Below are positions 42,295-49,786 of a stretch of DNA of 64,000 bases, in pieces (the first letter of the stretch is position 1; every line of letters begins with the position of its first letter). The stretch is from contig NZ_UGQM01000001.1 in assembly GCF_900454025.1 (NCBI RefSeq), forward strand, positions 4,092,001-4,156,000. The letters run 5' to 3'. This DNA comes from Mycolicibacterium gilvum. Lineage in GTDB: Bacteria > Actinomycetota > Actinomycetes > Mycobacteriales > Mycobacteriaceae. The notes beneath the pieces are model-generated. The model ran no database searches. It was not told where the DNA came from and saw only the letters and a list, made by a program, of their open reading frames with translations. Made by a program: the position numbers and the translations under genes.

Positions 42295-43875
42295 TCAGCG
42301 GCGGCGTCTGCGGCGGCCGGTGCCGAAGATGCTGCGGGTGATCTCGCGGCCGATCACGGTGCCCGCCGAGCGCATCGCGCTCTTGAACGCGGGGTTCGCC
42401 ATCATCTGGTCGAGCAACCCCGGCTCCGCCGGCGCCGGCATCGGCGGCATCGGCGGCAGATCCCCGGGTGGCGGCACGTACACCGGTGGCTGCTCGGCGA
42501 CGACCGGCGGTGGCGGAGCCAATCGGGCGGCCAACCGCTCGTACGCCGACTCCCGGTCGACCGCCCGGCCGTACTCGGCCTGCAGTGGGCTGGCGTGGGC
42601 CGCCGCGGTGATCGCGTCGGGACCGATGGTGTCCATCAACGACCGCGGTGCCCGCATCCGCGTCCAGGCCACCGGCGTCGGCGCGCCCCTCTCCGAGAGG
42701 ACCGTGACGATCGCCTCGCCGGTCCCGAGGGACATCAGCGCCGACTCCAGGTCGTACACCGTCGTCTTCGGGTAGGTGCGGACGGTCTTGGTCAGCGCCT
42801 TCTGATCGTCGGGGGTGAAGGCCCGCAGCGCGTGCTGGATCCGGGCGCCGAGCTGACCGAGCACCTCTTTGGGGATGTCGGTGGGCAGCTGGGTGCAGAA
42901 GAGCACGCCGACACCCTTGGATCGGATCAGTTTCACGGTCTGCTCGACCTGGTCGAGGAAAGCCTTCGACGCGTCGGCGAACAACAGGTGTGCCTCGTCG
43001 AAGACGAACACCAATTTGGGCCGATCGAGGTCCCCGACCTCGGGCAGCGTCGTGAACAGATCGGCGAGCACCCACATCAGGAATGTCGAGAACAGCACCG
43101 GACGCGCGGCCTGCGGACCCAGTTCCAGCAGCGTGATGATCCCTCGGCCGGAGGCGTCGACCCGCATCAGATCCTCGGGTTCGAGTTCGGGCTCACCGAA
43201 GAACGTGTCCGCGCCCTCGGCCTCCAGATTGACCAGGGCGCGCAGGATCACCCCCGCGGTCGTCGAGGACACCGCGCCCAACGCCTTCAGCTGCGGCTTG
43301 CCCTCATCGCTGGTCAGGTACTGGATGACCGACCGCAGGTCCTTCAGATCCAGCAACGCCAGCCCCTGCTGATCGGCCCAGTGGAAGATCAGCCCCAGGG
43401 TGGACTCCTGAGTCTGGTTGAGTCCCAACACCTTCGACAGCAGCACGGGCCCGAAGCTGGTGATCGTCGCACGCACCGGCACGCCCAGACCCGCCGAACC
43501 GAGCGACAGGAATTCCACCGGGTAGGCCGTGGGGGCCCACTCGTCGCCGGTGTCGGCTGCGCGCTGAGCGACCTTGTCATGGGGTTCTCCGGGCCGCGAC
43601 AGCCCCGACAGGTCACCCTTGACGTCGGCCATCACCACGGGCACGCCGGCTGCCGACAACTGTTCGGCCACCACCTGCAGCGACTTCGTCTTCCCGGTAC
43701 CCGTCGCGCCGGCGACCAGGCCGTGCCGGTTGAGCGTGGACAGCGGAATGCGCACCCGGGCAGCGGGATCACAGACGCCGTCGACGACGACGGCGCCGAG
43801 TTCCAGCGCGGCGCCCTCGACGGCGTAACCAGCGGCGATCTGCTGCGCCGGCGTTCCGGACGGGTCGGTGGTCAT
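42295..43875 (-). CDS. HerA/DUF853-type ATPase
   Basis: The 526-residue protein has a P-loop ATPase of the HerA-FtsK class: Walker [11 protein letters not shown] (about 56-65), [11 protein letters not shown], Walker [13 protein letters not shown] (about 293-304) and an Arg-finger-like region. The C-terminus has a Pro-rich stretch (about 455-490) and ends in a run of Arg. This bacterial DUF853 group lacks the NurA partner, and its role in DNA processing is not established. It corresponds to Rv2510c. ATG 43875 lies 7 nt after TAGGGT (leaderless). Confidence 0.87.
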   Translation of the reverse strand: MTTDPSGTPAQQIAAGYAVEGAALELGAVVVDGVCDPAARVRIPLSTLNRHGLVAGATGTGKTKSLQVVAEQLSAAGVPVVMADVKGDLSGLSRPGEPHDKVAQRAADTGDEWAPTAYPVEFLSLGSAGLGVPVRATITSFGPVLLSKVLGLNQTQESTLGLIFHWADQQGLALLDLKDLRSVIQYLTSDEGKPQLKALGAVSSTTAGVILRALVNLEAEGADTFFGEPELEPEDLMRVDASGRGIITLLELGPQAARPVLFSTFLMWVLADLFTTLPEVGDLDRPKLVFVFDEAHLLFADASKAFLDQVEQTVKLIRSKGVGVLFCTQLPTDIPKEVLGQLGARIQHALRAFTPDDQKALTKTVRTYPKTTVYDLESALMSLGTGEAIVTVLSERGAPTPVAWTRMRAPRSLMDTIGPDAITAAAHASPLQAEYGRAVDRESAYERLAARLAPPPPVVAEQPPVYVPPPGDLPPMPPMPAPAEPGLLDQMMANPAFKSAMRSAGTVIGREITRSIFGTGRRRRRR

Positions 43876-43882
43876 GCCTCGA

Positions 43883-43888
43883 ACCCTA
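43883..43888 (-). promoter_or_regulatory. -10 box for leaderless HerA-like gene
   Basis: Minus-strand TAGGGT, 7 nt, then ATG 43875; divergent from orn, whose -10-like TACTGT is at 43942-43947. Confidence 0.55.
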
Positions 43889-43955
43889 CTGGCGAGCTGT
43901 CTATCAGGCGGGTCCCGGAAGCCGGTTCGCGGCGCGGGGCTTACTGTTGAGCGCT

Positions 43956-44591
43956 GTGCGAGACGAACTGGTGTGGATCGACTGCGAGATGACGGGGCTG
44001 GACCTCAAGACCGACCTGCTGATCGAGATTGCGGTGCTGGTGACCGATTCGGAGCTCAACATCCTGGGCGACGGCCTCGACGTGGTGATCCACGCCGAGG
44101 ACTCGGCGCTGGACTCGATGATCGACGTCGTCACCCAGATGCACACCAAATCCGGGCTGATCGAGGAGGTCCGCGCGTCGACCGTCGACGTGGCCACCGC
44201 GGAGGACATGGTCATGACCTACATCCGCGAGCACGTCCGGCAGGCCAAGACCGCCCCGCTGGCCGGCAACTCGATCGCCACCGACCGCGGCTTCCTCGCC
44301 CGCGACATGCCCAAACTCGACGATTACCTGCACTACCGGATGATCGACGTCAGCTCGATCAAGGAACTCTGCAGACGCTGGTATCCGCGGATCTACTTCG
44401 GCCAGCCGGAGAAGGGCCTCGCGCACCGTGCGCTGGCCGACATCCACGAATCGATCCGGGAACTGCGCTACTACCGGCAGACCGCCTTCGTCGCGCCTCC
44501 CGGTCCGTCGACCAGCGACATCGCGGCCGTAGCCGCCGAACTCGGCCCGAACGGGCCCACCGATTCGGCTCCGGGGGACTCGAGCGGCTAG
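43956..44591 (+). CDS. orn: oligoribonuclease
   Basis: The 211-residue DEDDh 3'-5' exoribonuclease degrades 2-5-nt RNAs (nanoRNA, pGpG) and is usually essential. Exo I motif VWIDCEMTG is at about 6-14, Exo II includes NSIATDRGF, and Exo III is [17 protein letters not shown] 43956 matches the M. tuberculosis Orn N-terminus and lies 8 nt after TACTGT. tRNA-His follows 30 bp downstream. Confidence 0.95.
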   Translation: MRDELVWIDCEMTGLDLKTDLLIEIAVLVTDSELNILGDGLDVVIHAEDSALDSMIDVVTQMHTKSGLIEEVRASTVDVATAEDMVMTYIREHVRQAKTAPLAGNSIATDRGFLARDMPKLDDYLHYRMIDVSSIKELCRRWYPRIYFGQPEKGLAHRALADIHESIRELRYYRQTAFVAPPGPSTSDIAAVAAELGPNGPTDSAPGDSSG

Positions 44592-44621
44592 TATTGCCAA
44601 GCCGCTTTCACGAGCGGCGAT

Positions 44622-44695
44622 GGTGGCTGTAGTTCAGTTGGTAGAGCACCAGGTTGTGATCCTGGCTGTCGCGGGTTCGAGTCCCGTCAGCCACC
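44622..44695 (+). tRNA. tRNA-His (anticodon GUG)
   Basis: Acceptor arms GTGGCTG/CAGCCAC, anticodon loop TTGTGAT (GTG) and T-arm GGGTTCGAGTCCC. A genomically encoded G precedes the acceptor (44622) and faces discriminator C (44695), the G-1:C73 identity pair of histidine tRNA. CCA is not encoded as such. Confidence 0.97.
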
Positions 44696-44702
44696 CCGAA
44701 CG

Positions 44703-44736
44703 GAAAACGCCGCCTACTCCGGTAGGCGGCGTTTTC
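44703..44736. terminator. bidirectional intrinsic terminator
   Basis: A perfect 15-bp stem (44703-44717 with 44722-44736) closed by a TCCG tetraloop, with AAAA/TTTT at the stem base on either strand. It serves tRNA-His from the left and ldtB, ending at 44756, from the right. Confidence 0.9.
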
Positions 44737-44755
44737 TGTCTCTGCGGACGTCCGG

Positions 44756-45976
44756 TTACAGGTTGGCGTTGCCGGCCTTCCACTGCTCCCACGGGATGTT
44801 CCAGTCCCCGAGCCCATCGGTGCCCGGCAGCGGCGAGCCGACGGTGTTGACGATCTCGACGATGTCACCCCGCTTGGAGTTGTCGTAGAACCACTTGCCG
44901 TTGCTGGTGCTCACGTTGATGCAGCCGTGGCTGACGTTGCTCTCCCCCTGGCTGCCCACCGACCATGGAGCGGCATGGACGTAGATGCCGCTATAGGAGA
45001 TCTGCGTCGCCCAGTCCACCTCGGTGCGATAGCCGTTGGCCGAGTTGACCGGAACGCCGTAGGTCGACGAGTCCATGACCATGTGCGACCGGCGGTCGCC
45101 GACGATGTAGACACCGTTGTTGGTGGGCGTGCTGTTCTTGCCCATCGACACCGGCATGGTCTTGACGACCTCACCGTTGCGGCGCACCGTCAGCGTCTTG
45201 GTGCTGTCGTCGACGGTGGTGACCATCTGGTCGCCGATCGTGAAGCTCGTCGACACGTTGTCCTGACCGAACAGCCCGTCTCCGAGGTCGACGCCGTACG
45301 TGTTGACCTCGACCTCGACGGTGGTCCCGGGCTTCCAGTACTTGGCTGGGCGCCAACGGACTTCGCGGTTGTTGAGCCAGTAGAAGGCTCCCTCGACCTC
45401 CGGGGTGGTCTTCACCGTGATCGCGCGCTGCGCGGCGAGGCGATTGGGGATGTTCTCGTCGAACCGGATGGCCACCGGCTGGCCCACACCGACGACCTCA
45501 CCGTCGTTCGGGAGCACGTACGGCATCGTCAGATTCTCCGGCGAGTGGGTCTCGAAGGTCATCTGCCGGCTGGTCACCCCGCCGAGGCCCAGTGCCTGTG
45601 CGGTCAGCGTGTAACGCTTGTTGTAACCGAGCGGCTCCGCGGTCTCCCACGTCAGCCCGTCCTCGGTCAATTCCCCCTCGACGGCCTTGCCGTTCTCGTT
45701 GACCATCGACACTGCGCCGAGCACGCCGTCCTCGGCGCTCACGGTCACAGGTGACCCTGCGCTGACGCCGACCGCCCCGTCCTGAACGGACGCGTTGAGC
45801 TTCGGGACCAGCAGATCCCCGAACGGGGTTCCCTTGTCCGAGATAACCTGTGGTGTCGGCGCTTCCGTGCTACCACCGCACCCGGTGAGACCGAACACCA
45901 TCGCACCGACCAACGCAGCAGCCACCGCACCGGATGTCCTCCAGCGCGCGCGGCCCGCGGATTCAACCCACCCCAT
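44756..45976 (-). CDS. ldtB: L,D-transpeptidase 2, lipoprotein
   Basis: The 406-residue cell-wall enzyme forms 3-3 cross-links between meso-diaminopimelate residues in peptidoglycan and is the target of carbapenems. It has a signal peptide with lipobox L-T-G-C33, two Ig-like domains (about 45-250) and a YkuD catalytic domain. The active site is H-G-C352 in SHGCINVS, and the C-terminal extension ends [16 protein letters not shown], as in LdtMt2 (Rv2518c). ATG 45976 has GGAG 5 nt upstream; a GTG at 45982 is possible. It is flanked by tRNA-His and tRNA-Lys. Confidence 0.95.
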   Translation of the reverse strand: MGWVESAGRARWRTSGAVAAALVGAMVFGLTGCGGSTEAPTPQVISDKGTPFGDLLVPKLNASVQDGAVGVSAGSPVTVSAEDGVLGAVSMVNENGKAVEGELTEDGLTWETAEPLGYNKRYTLTAQALGLGGVTSRQMTFETHSPENLTMPYVLPNDGEVVGVGQPVAIRFDENIPNRLAAQRAITVKTTPEVEGAFYWLNNREVRWRPAKYWKPGTTVEVEVNTYGVDLGDGLFGQDNVSTSFTIGDQMVTTVDDSTKTLTVRRNGEVVKTMPVSMGKNSTPTNNGVYIVGDRRSHMVMDSSTYGVPVNSANGYRTEVDWATQISYSGIYVHAAPWSVGSQGESNVSHGCINVSTSNGKWFYDNSKRGDIVEIVNTVGSPLPGTDGLGDWNIPWEQWKAGNANL

Positions 45977-46135
45977 ACTCACTCCACTTCACATCCGGGA
46001 TTTCGCCCATGAACCGTTGGCGACAAGTCTACGGTGAGTTTTCGCCGGGGAGCGTGACCACGATGTCAGCTCCGAAAACCGCGCGGACGTCGGGATTTCT
46101 TCCTTTGAGCGCGGGCCTGTTATTGTCTCACACGC

Positions 46136-46208
<73 letters not shown>

Positions 46209-46216
46209 CCACACAG

Positions 46217-46240
46217 AAACCCTGCTCAGGCGGGGTTTTT
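46217..46240. terminator. terminator after tRNA-Lys, overlapping convergent gene end
   Basis: Arms 46217-46225 and 46230-46238 pair (one G-U) around TCAG, followed by T-run to 46240. The loop contains the stop codon of the convergent WS/DGAT gene. Confidence 0.8.
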
Positions 46241-47650
46241 GTCGTTTGCCGCCTCGGCATTCGGGCGGGCCGGAACGCCGGAGCCCGGCCCGCGTCCCAC
46301 ACCGCAGAGATCGGCCAGGCACTGCACGCCGTTCTCGATCCCGCGGGCGAGCGTGTCCACATCGGGTGCGGTGTCGTAGTCGGCCGTGATGCCGAAGGAG
46401 AATCGACGCGCGTAGCTGAGCATCGCGATTCCGGTCCGCAGGTGAAGCGCAATCTGCGGGATGGGCAGGATCTCCACCACCTTGCGACCCAGCACTCGCT
46501 GCCGGCCGCGGGGACCGGGGACGTTGGTCGCCAGCGCGGTCACCGACTTCTGCGGCAGTCGGGTGAGAAAGCGGATCGTCCACGCCGACAGTGCGAATGG
46601 GATGTTGCCGGCTGCGGCGAAGACGGCGGTGCCACCCTCCCGCTGGCCGCTGCCCTTGGCGCGGAGCAGCCGCCGGTGGACGATGTCGAGTTGCCTGACC
46701 GGATCGGGTTCGTCCACCGGCAGCATCGCCGACACCCGGTTGTCGGTGACGTCGAAGTCGCTTGCCGAGCGCATCGACACCGGCACCAGCGTGCGCAGCG
46801 TGCGGGGTCCGGGTGATTCGCCGCGGGCGAGCAACATGTTCCGGTAGCCGCTGGTGATGGCCGCCAATGCCACGTCGTTGAGCGTCACGCCGAAGTGCCG
46901 GCTCACGTCTTTCATGACGCCGAGGTCCACCGTCGCGGCGCTGAAGCGACGCATCCCGGTGACGGGCCCGTTCAGCGAGGACTCCTGGCCGGGAGCGAGC
47001 ACGCGAGCTGTCAGCTCTGCGGCCCCCACGATGGCGTGCTCGGCAGCGCTACCGACGGTCAGGGTCGCCCGCCACGCACCGCTCATCCAGGCCACCGGGT
47101 TGAGTCGCGGCCGCAACAGGCCCACGATCGACGAGCCCGATTCCCGGGCGGCGCGGATATCGGCGGCGAACGTCTCACCTGCGCCGTCGTCGCTCAGCTT
47201 CGCCAGCATCTGCGCGGTCGCGATGCCGTCTGCGATGCAGTGGTGGATCTTGATCAGGGTCGCCCACCGTCCGGCGGCGAGCCCCTCGATGATCCAGCAC
47301 TCCCACAGCGGTCTGTCACGGTCGAGTCGACGTTCCATGATGGTCGCGATCATCGCGAACAGTTCGGCGTCGGCACCCGGCGCCGGTACCGCCACGCGAT
47401 GCAGGTGATGGCCGATGTCGAAATACGGGTCATCCACCCACTCGGGAGCGGCGAGATCGAAGGGCCGCATGCGCACGATCTGTGTGCAGCGCGGGATTCT
47501 GTGCGCGCGCTCGGCGAAGACCTCGATGAGCTCGTGGTAATCCGGTTGCGGCCCCTCGATGATCGACACGGCGCCCACAGCGAGGCTGACGTGCGGGTCG
47601 GAGTCCTCGGCCTGCAGAAAGCTGGCGTCGAGCGTGGTCAGATGCTGCAT
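46226..47650 (-). CDS. WS/DGAT-type acyltransferase
   Basis: The 474-residue protein has the full family pattern: LTTLDASFLQAED at the N-terminus, HHCIADG (HHxxxDG, about 150-156) with both His residues, PxxxxN-type region LNDVALAAITSGYR, and a C-terminal VTALATNVPGP. It should acylate an alcohol or diacylglycerol with acyl-CoA. It belongs to a block that I do not recall in M. tuberculosis at this locus, and is divergent from a ketosynthase pair across 150 bp. A DosR-like palindrome in that gap could control it, as DosR controls tgs1. ATG 47650. Confidence 0.88.
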   Translation of the reverse strand: MQHLTTLDASFLQAEDSDPHVSLAVGAVSIIEGPQPDYHELIEVFAERAHRIPRCTQIVRMRPFDLAAPEWVDDPYFDIGHHLHRVAVPAPGADAELFAMIATIMERRLDRDRPLWECWIIEGLAAGRWATLIKIHHCIADGIATAQMLAKLSDDGAGETFAADIRAARESGSSIVGLLRPRLNPVAWMSGAWRATLTVGSAAEHAIVGAAELTARVLAPGQESSLNGPVTGMRRFSAATVDLGVMKDVSRHFGVTLNDVALAAITSGYRNMLLARGESPGPRTLRTLVPVSMRSASDFDVTDNRVSAMLPVDEPDPVRQLDIVHRRLLRAKGSGQREGGTAVFAAAGNIPFALSAWTIRFLTRLPQKSVTALATNVPGPRGRQRVLGRKVVEILPIPQIALHLRTGIAMLSYARRFSFGITADYDTAPDVDTLARGIENGVQCLADLCGVGRGPGSGVPARPNAEAANDKNPA

Positions 47651-47736
47651 CTCATGACACTGCGCCTCCGTCCGGCCGTCGCGGCAGGGTCACAAGTCCT
47701 CACCCTCGGGATTGGGCCGTCAGAGCAGAGCCTGGT

Positions 47737-47752
47737 AGGGCCGGAAGGCCCT
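47737..47752. promoter_or_regulatory. DosR-like palindrome between WS/DGAT and ketosynthase genes
   Basis: AGGGCCGGAAGGCCCT has perfect 6-bp arms and 4-bp centre. It fits the loose DosR/DevR box pattern GGG[A/C]C-N4-G[G/T]CCC. It lies 48 bp upstream of the ketosynthase start and 87 bp upstream of the WS/DGAT start. Binding is not shown. Confidence 0.45.
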
Positions 47753-47800
47753 GTTGATCGCCGACGTCCTGCGCTCACCATCGGGTGAGGAGGCATGGCA

Positions 47801-48901
47801 GTGGACAGGCATTGGCTGGTGATGGAGGGCGCCGGGCCGCGCGCCCGGTATCGCTCCCGGTTGGCCGGGGCGGGGCGGCACCTGCCCCCGACACATCTGA
47901 GCACCCGTGACCTGATGGCGAGCACGCGGCACAACACACACATCGACCTGGAGCGGCTGATCGGCATCCGCGACCGACGGGTGTCCACCGGTGACGAGGA
48001 CTCCTGCAGTCTGGCCACGGCGGCGGCCGTGGACTGCCTCGACAGAGCCGGGCAGGACGCCGCGGGGTTGGACGTGGTGATCAACTGCAGCATCACCAAG
48101 TTCCGTGACGGCCTCACCCAGTGGATGGAACCGACGATGAGCGCCGCGGTGGCGCGCGCGATAGGCGCCGAGCACGCCATGACCTTCGACCTGTCCAACG
48201 CATGCGCCGGGATGCTGACCGGCGCCACGGTTCTCAACAACTGGATCCGGCAGGGCACCGTGCAGAGGGGGCTGGTGGTCAGCGGGGAGTACATCTCCCA
48301 ACTCGGCCAGAACGCGGCCCGCCACATCCGCAGCATCATGAGCAAGGAGTTGGCGTGCCTGACGTTGGGCGACGCGGGGGCCGCGCTGTTGTTCGAACGG
48401 GCTCCCGCCGACTCGGCGGCCGGTATCAGCCTGGCGGGATTCACCACGATCGCCGACCACAGCAGGCTCTGCCTGGCCTACCCCAAGGGCGACGACCCCG
48501 GGGCCCGGATGTTCACCGATTCCCGGGGCATCCAGCGGGCGGCGATCGCCGCCACTCCTTACCTGCTGCACGAGGTGCTGGACGCGGCGGGCATTTCGAT
48601 CGGCGACATCGATCACGTGATCACCCATCAGACATCCGCGCGCGCGATCCGCAAAGGCATGGCCGCGCTCACCGAGTCCTTCGGTGGCGGTCCCCGACAC
48701 GATGCGGTGATCACCGTCGATCGCTACGGCAACACGGCGTCGACGACCCACACCGTGGCGCTGGTCGAAGAGCTCGAAGCCGGACGGATCCGTGCCGGCG
48801 AGACCATCGCGCTGATCGCGTTGGCGTCCGGTCTGGAGATCGGCGTCGTGCTGCTCACCCTCGATGAGGAGTTGGTGAACCGCTATGGGCACCGTGATTG
48901 A
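47801..48901 (+). CDS. FabH-like ketosynthase III, catalytic subunit
   Basis: The 366-residue thiolase-fold protein has a complete KASIII triad: Cys135 (SNACAGML), His276 (ITHQTS) and Asn311 (RYGNTAS). It would take an acyl group from CoA onto Cys and condense or transfer it to an acceptor. Unlike housekeeping FabH it has a long N-terminal region (RYRSRLAGAGRHLPPTHL at about 16-33). The GTG at 47801 is chosen because AGGAGG lies 7 nt upstream; the ATG at 47795 is only 1 nt from that element. The next gene, a second ketosynthase homologue, starts 17 nt before its stop. Pathway unknown; a heterodimer with that protein is likely. Confidence 0.8.
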   Translation: MDRHWLVMEGAGPRARYRSRLAGAGRHLPPTHLSTRDLMASTRHNTHIDLERLIGIRDRRVSTGDEDSCSLATAAAVDCLDRAGQDAAGLDVVINCSITKFRDGLTQWMEPTMSAAVARAIGAEHAMTFDLSNACAGMLTGATVLNNWIRQGTVQRGLVVSGEYISQLGQNAARHIRSIMSKELACLTLGDAGAALLFERAPADSAAGISLAGFTTIADHSRLCLAYPKGDDPGARMFTDSRGIQRAAIAATPYLLHEVLDAAGISIGDIDHVITHQTSARAIRKGMAALTESFGGGPRHDAVITVDRYGNTASTTHTVALVEELEAGRIRAGETIALIALASGLEIGVVLLTLDEELVNRYGHRD

Positions 48902-49769
48902 GCGCATCGACCTCGCCCGGGGCGGCTGGCGTTCCCGCCACAGCGCGCTGCACCTGGCCGTCGCCGCGGCCAGGACGTGCCTGCAGCAGGCCAGACGAGA
49001 CGCCGATGACGTCGATCTGTTGATCAACGCGGGAATCTACCGTGACCGCAACCTGGCCGAACCCGCACTCGCGGCGCTCATCCAGCAGGACGTCGGGGCG
49101 AATCCCGAAAACCCGCACAGCGAGGGTCACGGCACGTTCTCGTTCGATGTGGCCAACGGAGCGTGCGGGGTTCTCACCGCCCTACAGATCGTCGACGGCT
49201 TTCTGCGCTCCCGCACCATCGCGTGCGCGCTGGTCGTGGCGAGCGACGCGGACCCGGGTCGCCGACACCGCGAGTCGTTTCCGTTCGCTCCCGCCGGGGC
49301 GGCTCTGCTGTGCAAATGGACCGACGACGTCGGCGGTCTCGGCCCCGTGTCCTGGTTGAACACCACCGATGGCGGCGAAACATTCTGTGCGACAGTCGGA
49401 CTCGAGGATTCACGCAACGTGCTTCGGTTCCAGGTCTCGGCCGGGCTGGACGAACACTTCGCCACCGCGGGAGCGGAGGCGGCGGGTCGATGCCTGGAGG
49501 CGTCCGGTGTAGCGCTCTCTGCAGTCGACGTCATCGTCGCGGCCCCCGCTCGGGCAGGCTTCCGGGCAGCACTGGCAGCGAAGCTGGGGACTGCTGCGGA
49601 GCGCATCACCGTCGCCGACGACGAGCGGACGCACACGGCCGCGCTGCCGACCGCGCTGCACCGCGTGTCCGACGAGATCCCCCCGGGTGGGCGCATCCTC
49701 CTGGTCGCCGTCGGGGCTGGAATCACCGCAGGGGCGGCGCTGTACCGAAAGCCTTTGCCCGCAACATAA
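48885..49769 (+). CDS. degenerate FabH-like ketosynthase, probable partner subunit
   Basis: The 294-residue thiolase-fold protein aligns with its upstream neighbour. It keeps the nucleophile region with Cys94 (NGACGVLTAL), but the catalytic His is Ala219 (VIVAAPAR in place of ITHQTS) and the Asn is Arg248 (DERTHTA in place of RYGNTAS). Decarboxylative condensation by this subunit alone is therefore unlikely; it may hold an acyl group or act structurally, as in paired KASIII enzymes such as PqsB/PqsC. It is shorter than KASIII at the N-terminus. The 17-nt overlap with the first gene implies equal production. It converges on the S15-like gene 17 bp away. Confidence 0.75.
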   Translation: MGTVIERIDLARGGWRSRHSALHLAVAAARTCLQQARRDADDVDLLINAGIYRDRNLAEPALAALIQQDVGANPENPHSEGHGTFSFDVANGACGVLTALQIVDGFLRSRTIACALVVASDADPGRRHRESFPFAPAGAALLCKWTDDVGGLGPVSWLNTTDGGETFCATVGLEDSRNVLRFQVSAGLDEHFATAGAEAAGRCLEASGVALSAVDVIVAAPARAGFRAALAAKLGTAAERITVADDERTHTAALPTALHRVSDEIPPGGRILLVAVGAGITAGAALYRKPLPAT

Positions 49770-49786
49770 TCCGGCAGCGAGTCGGG

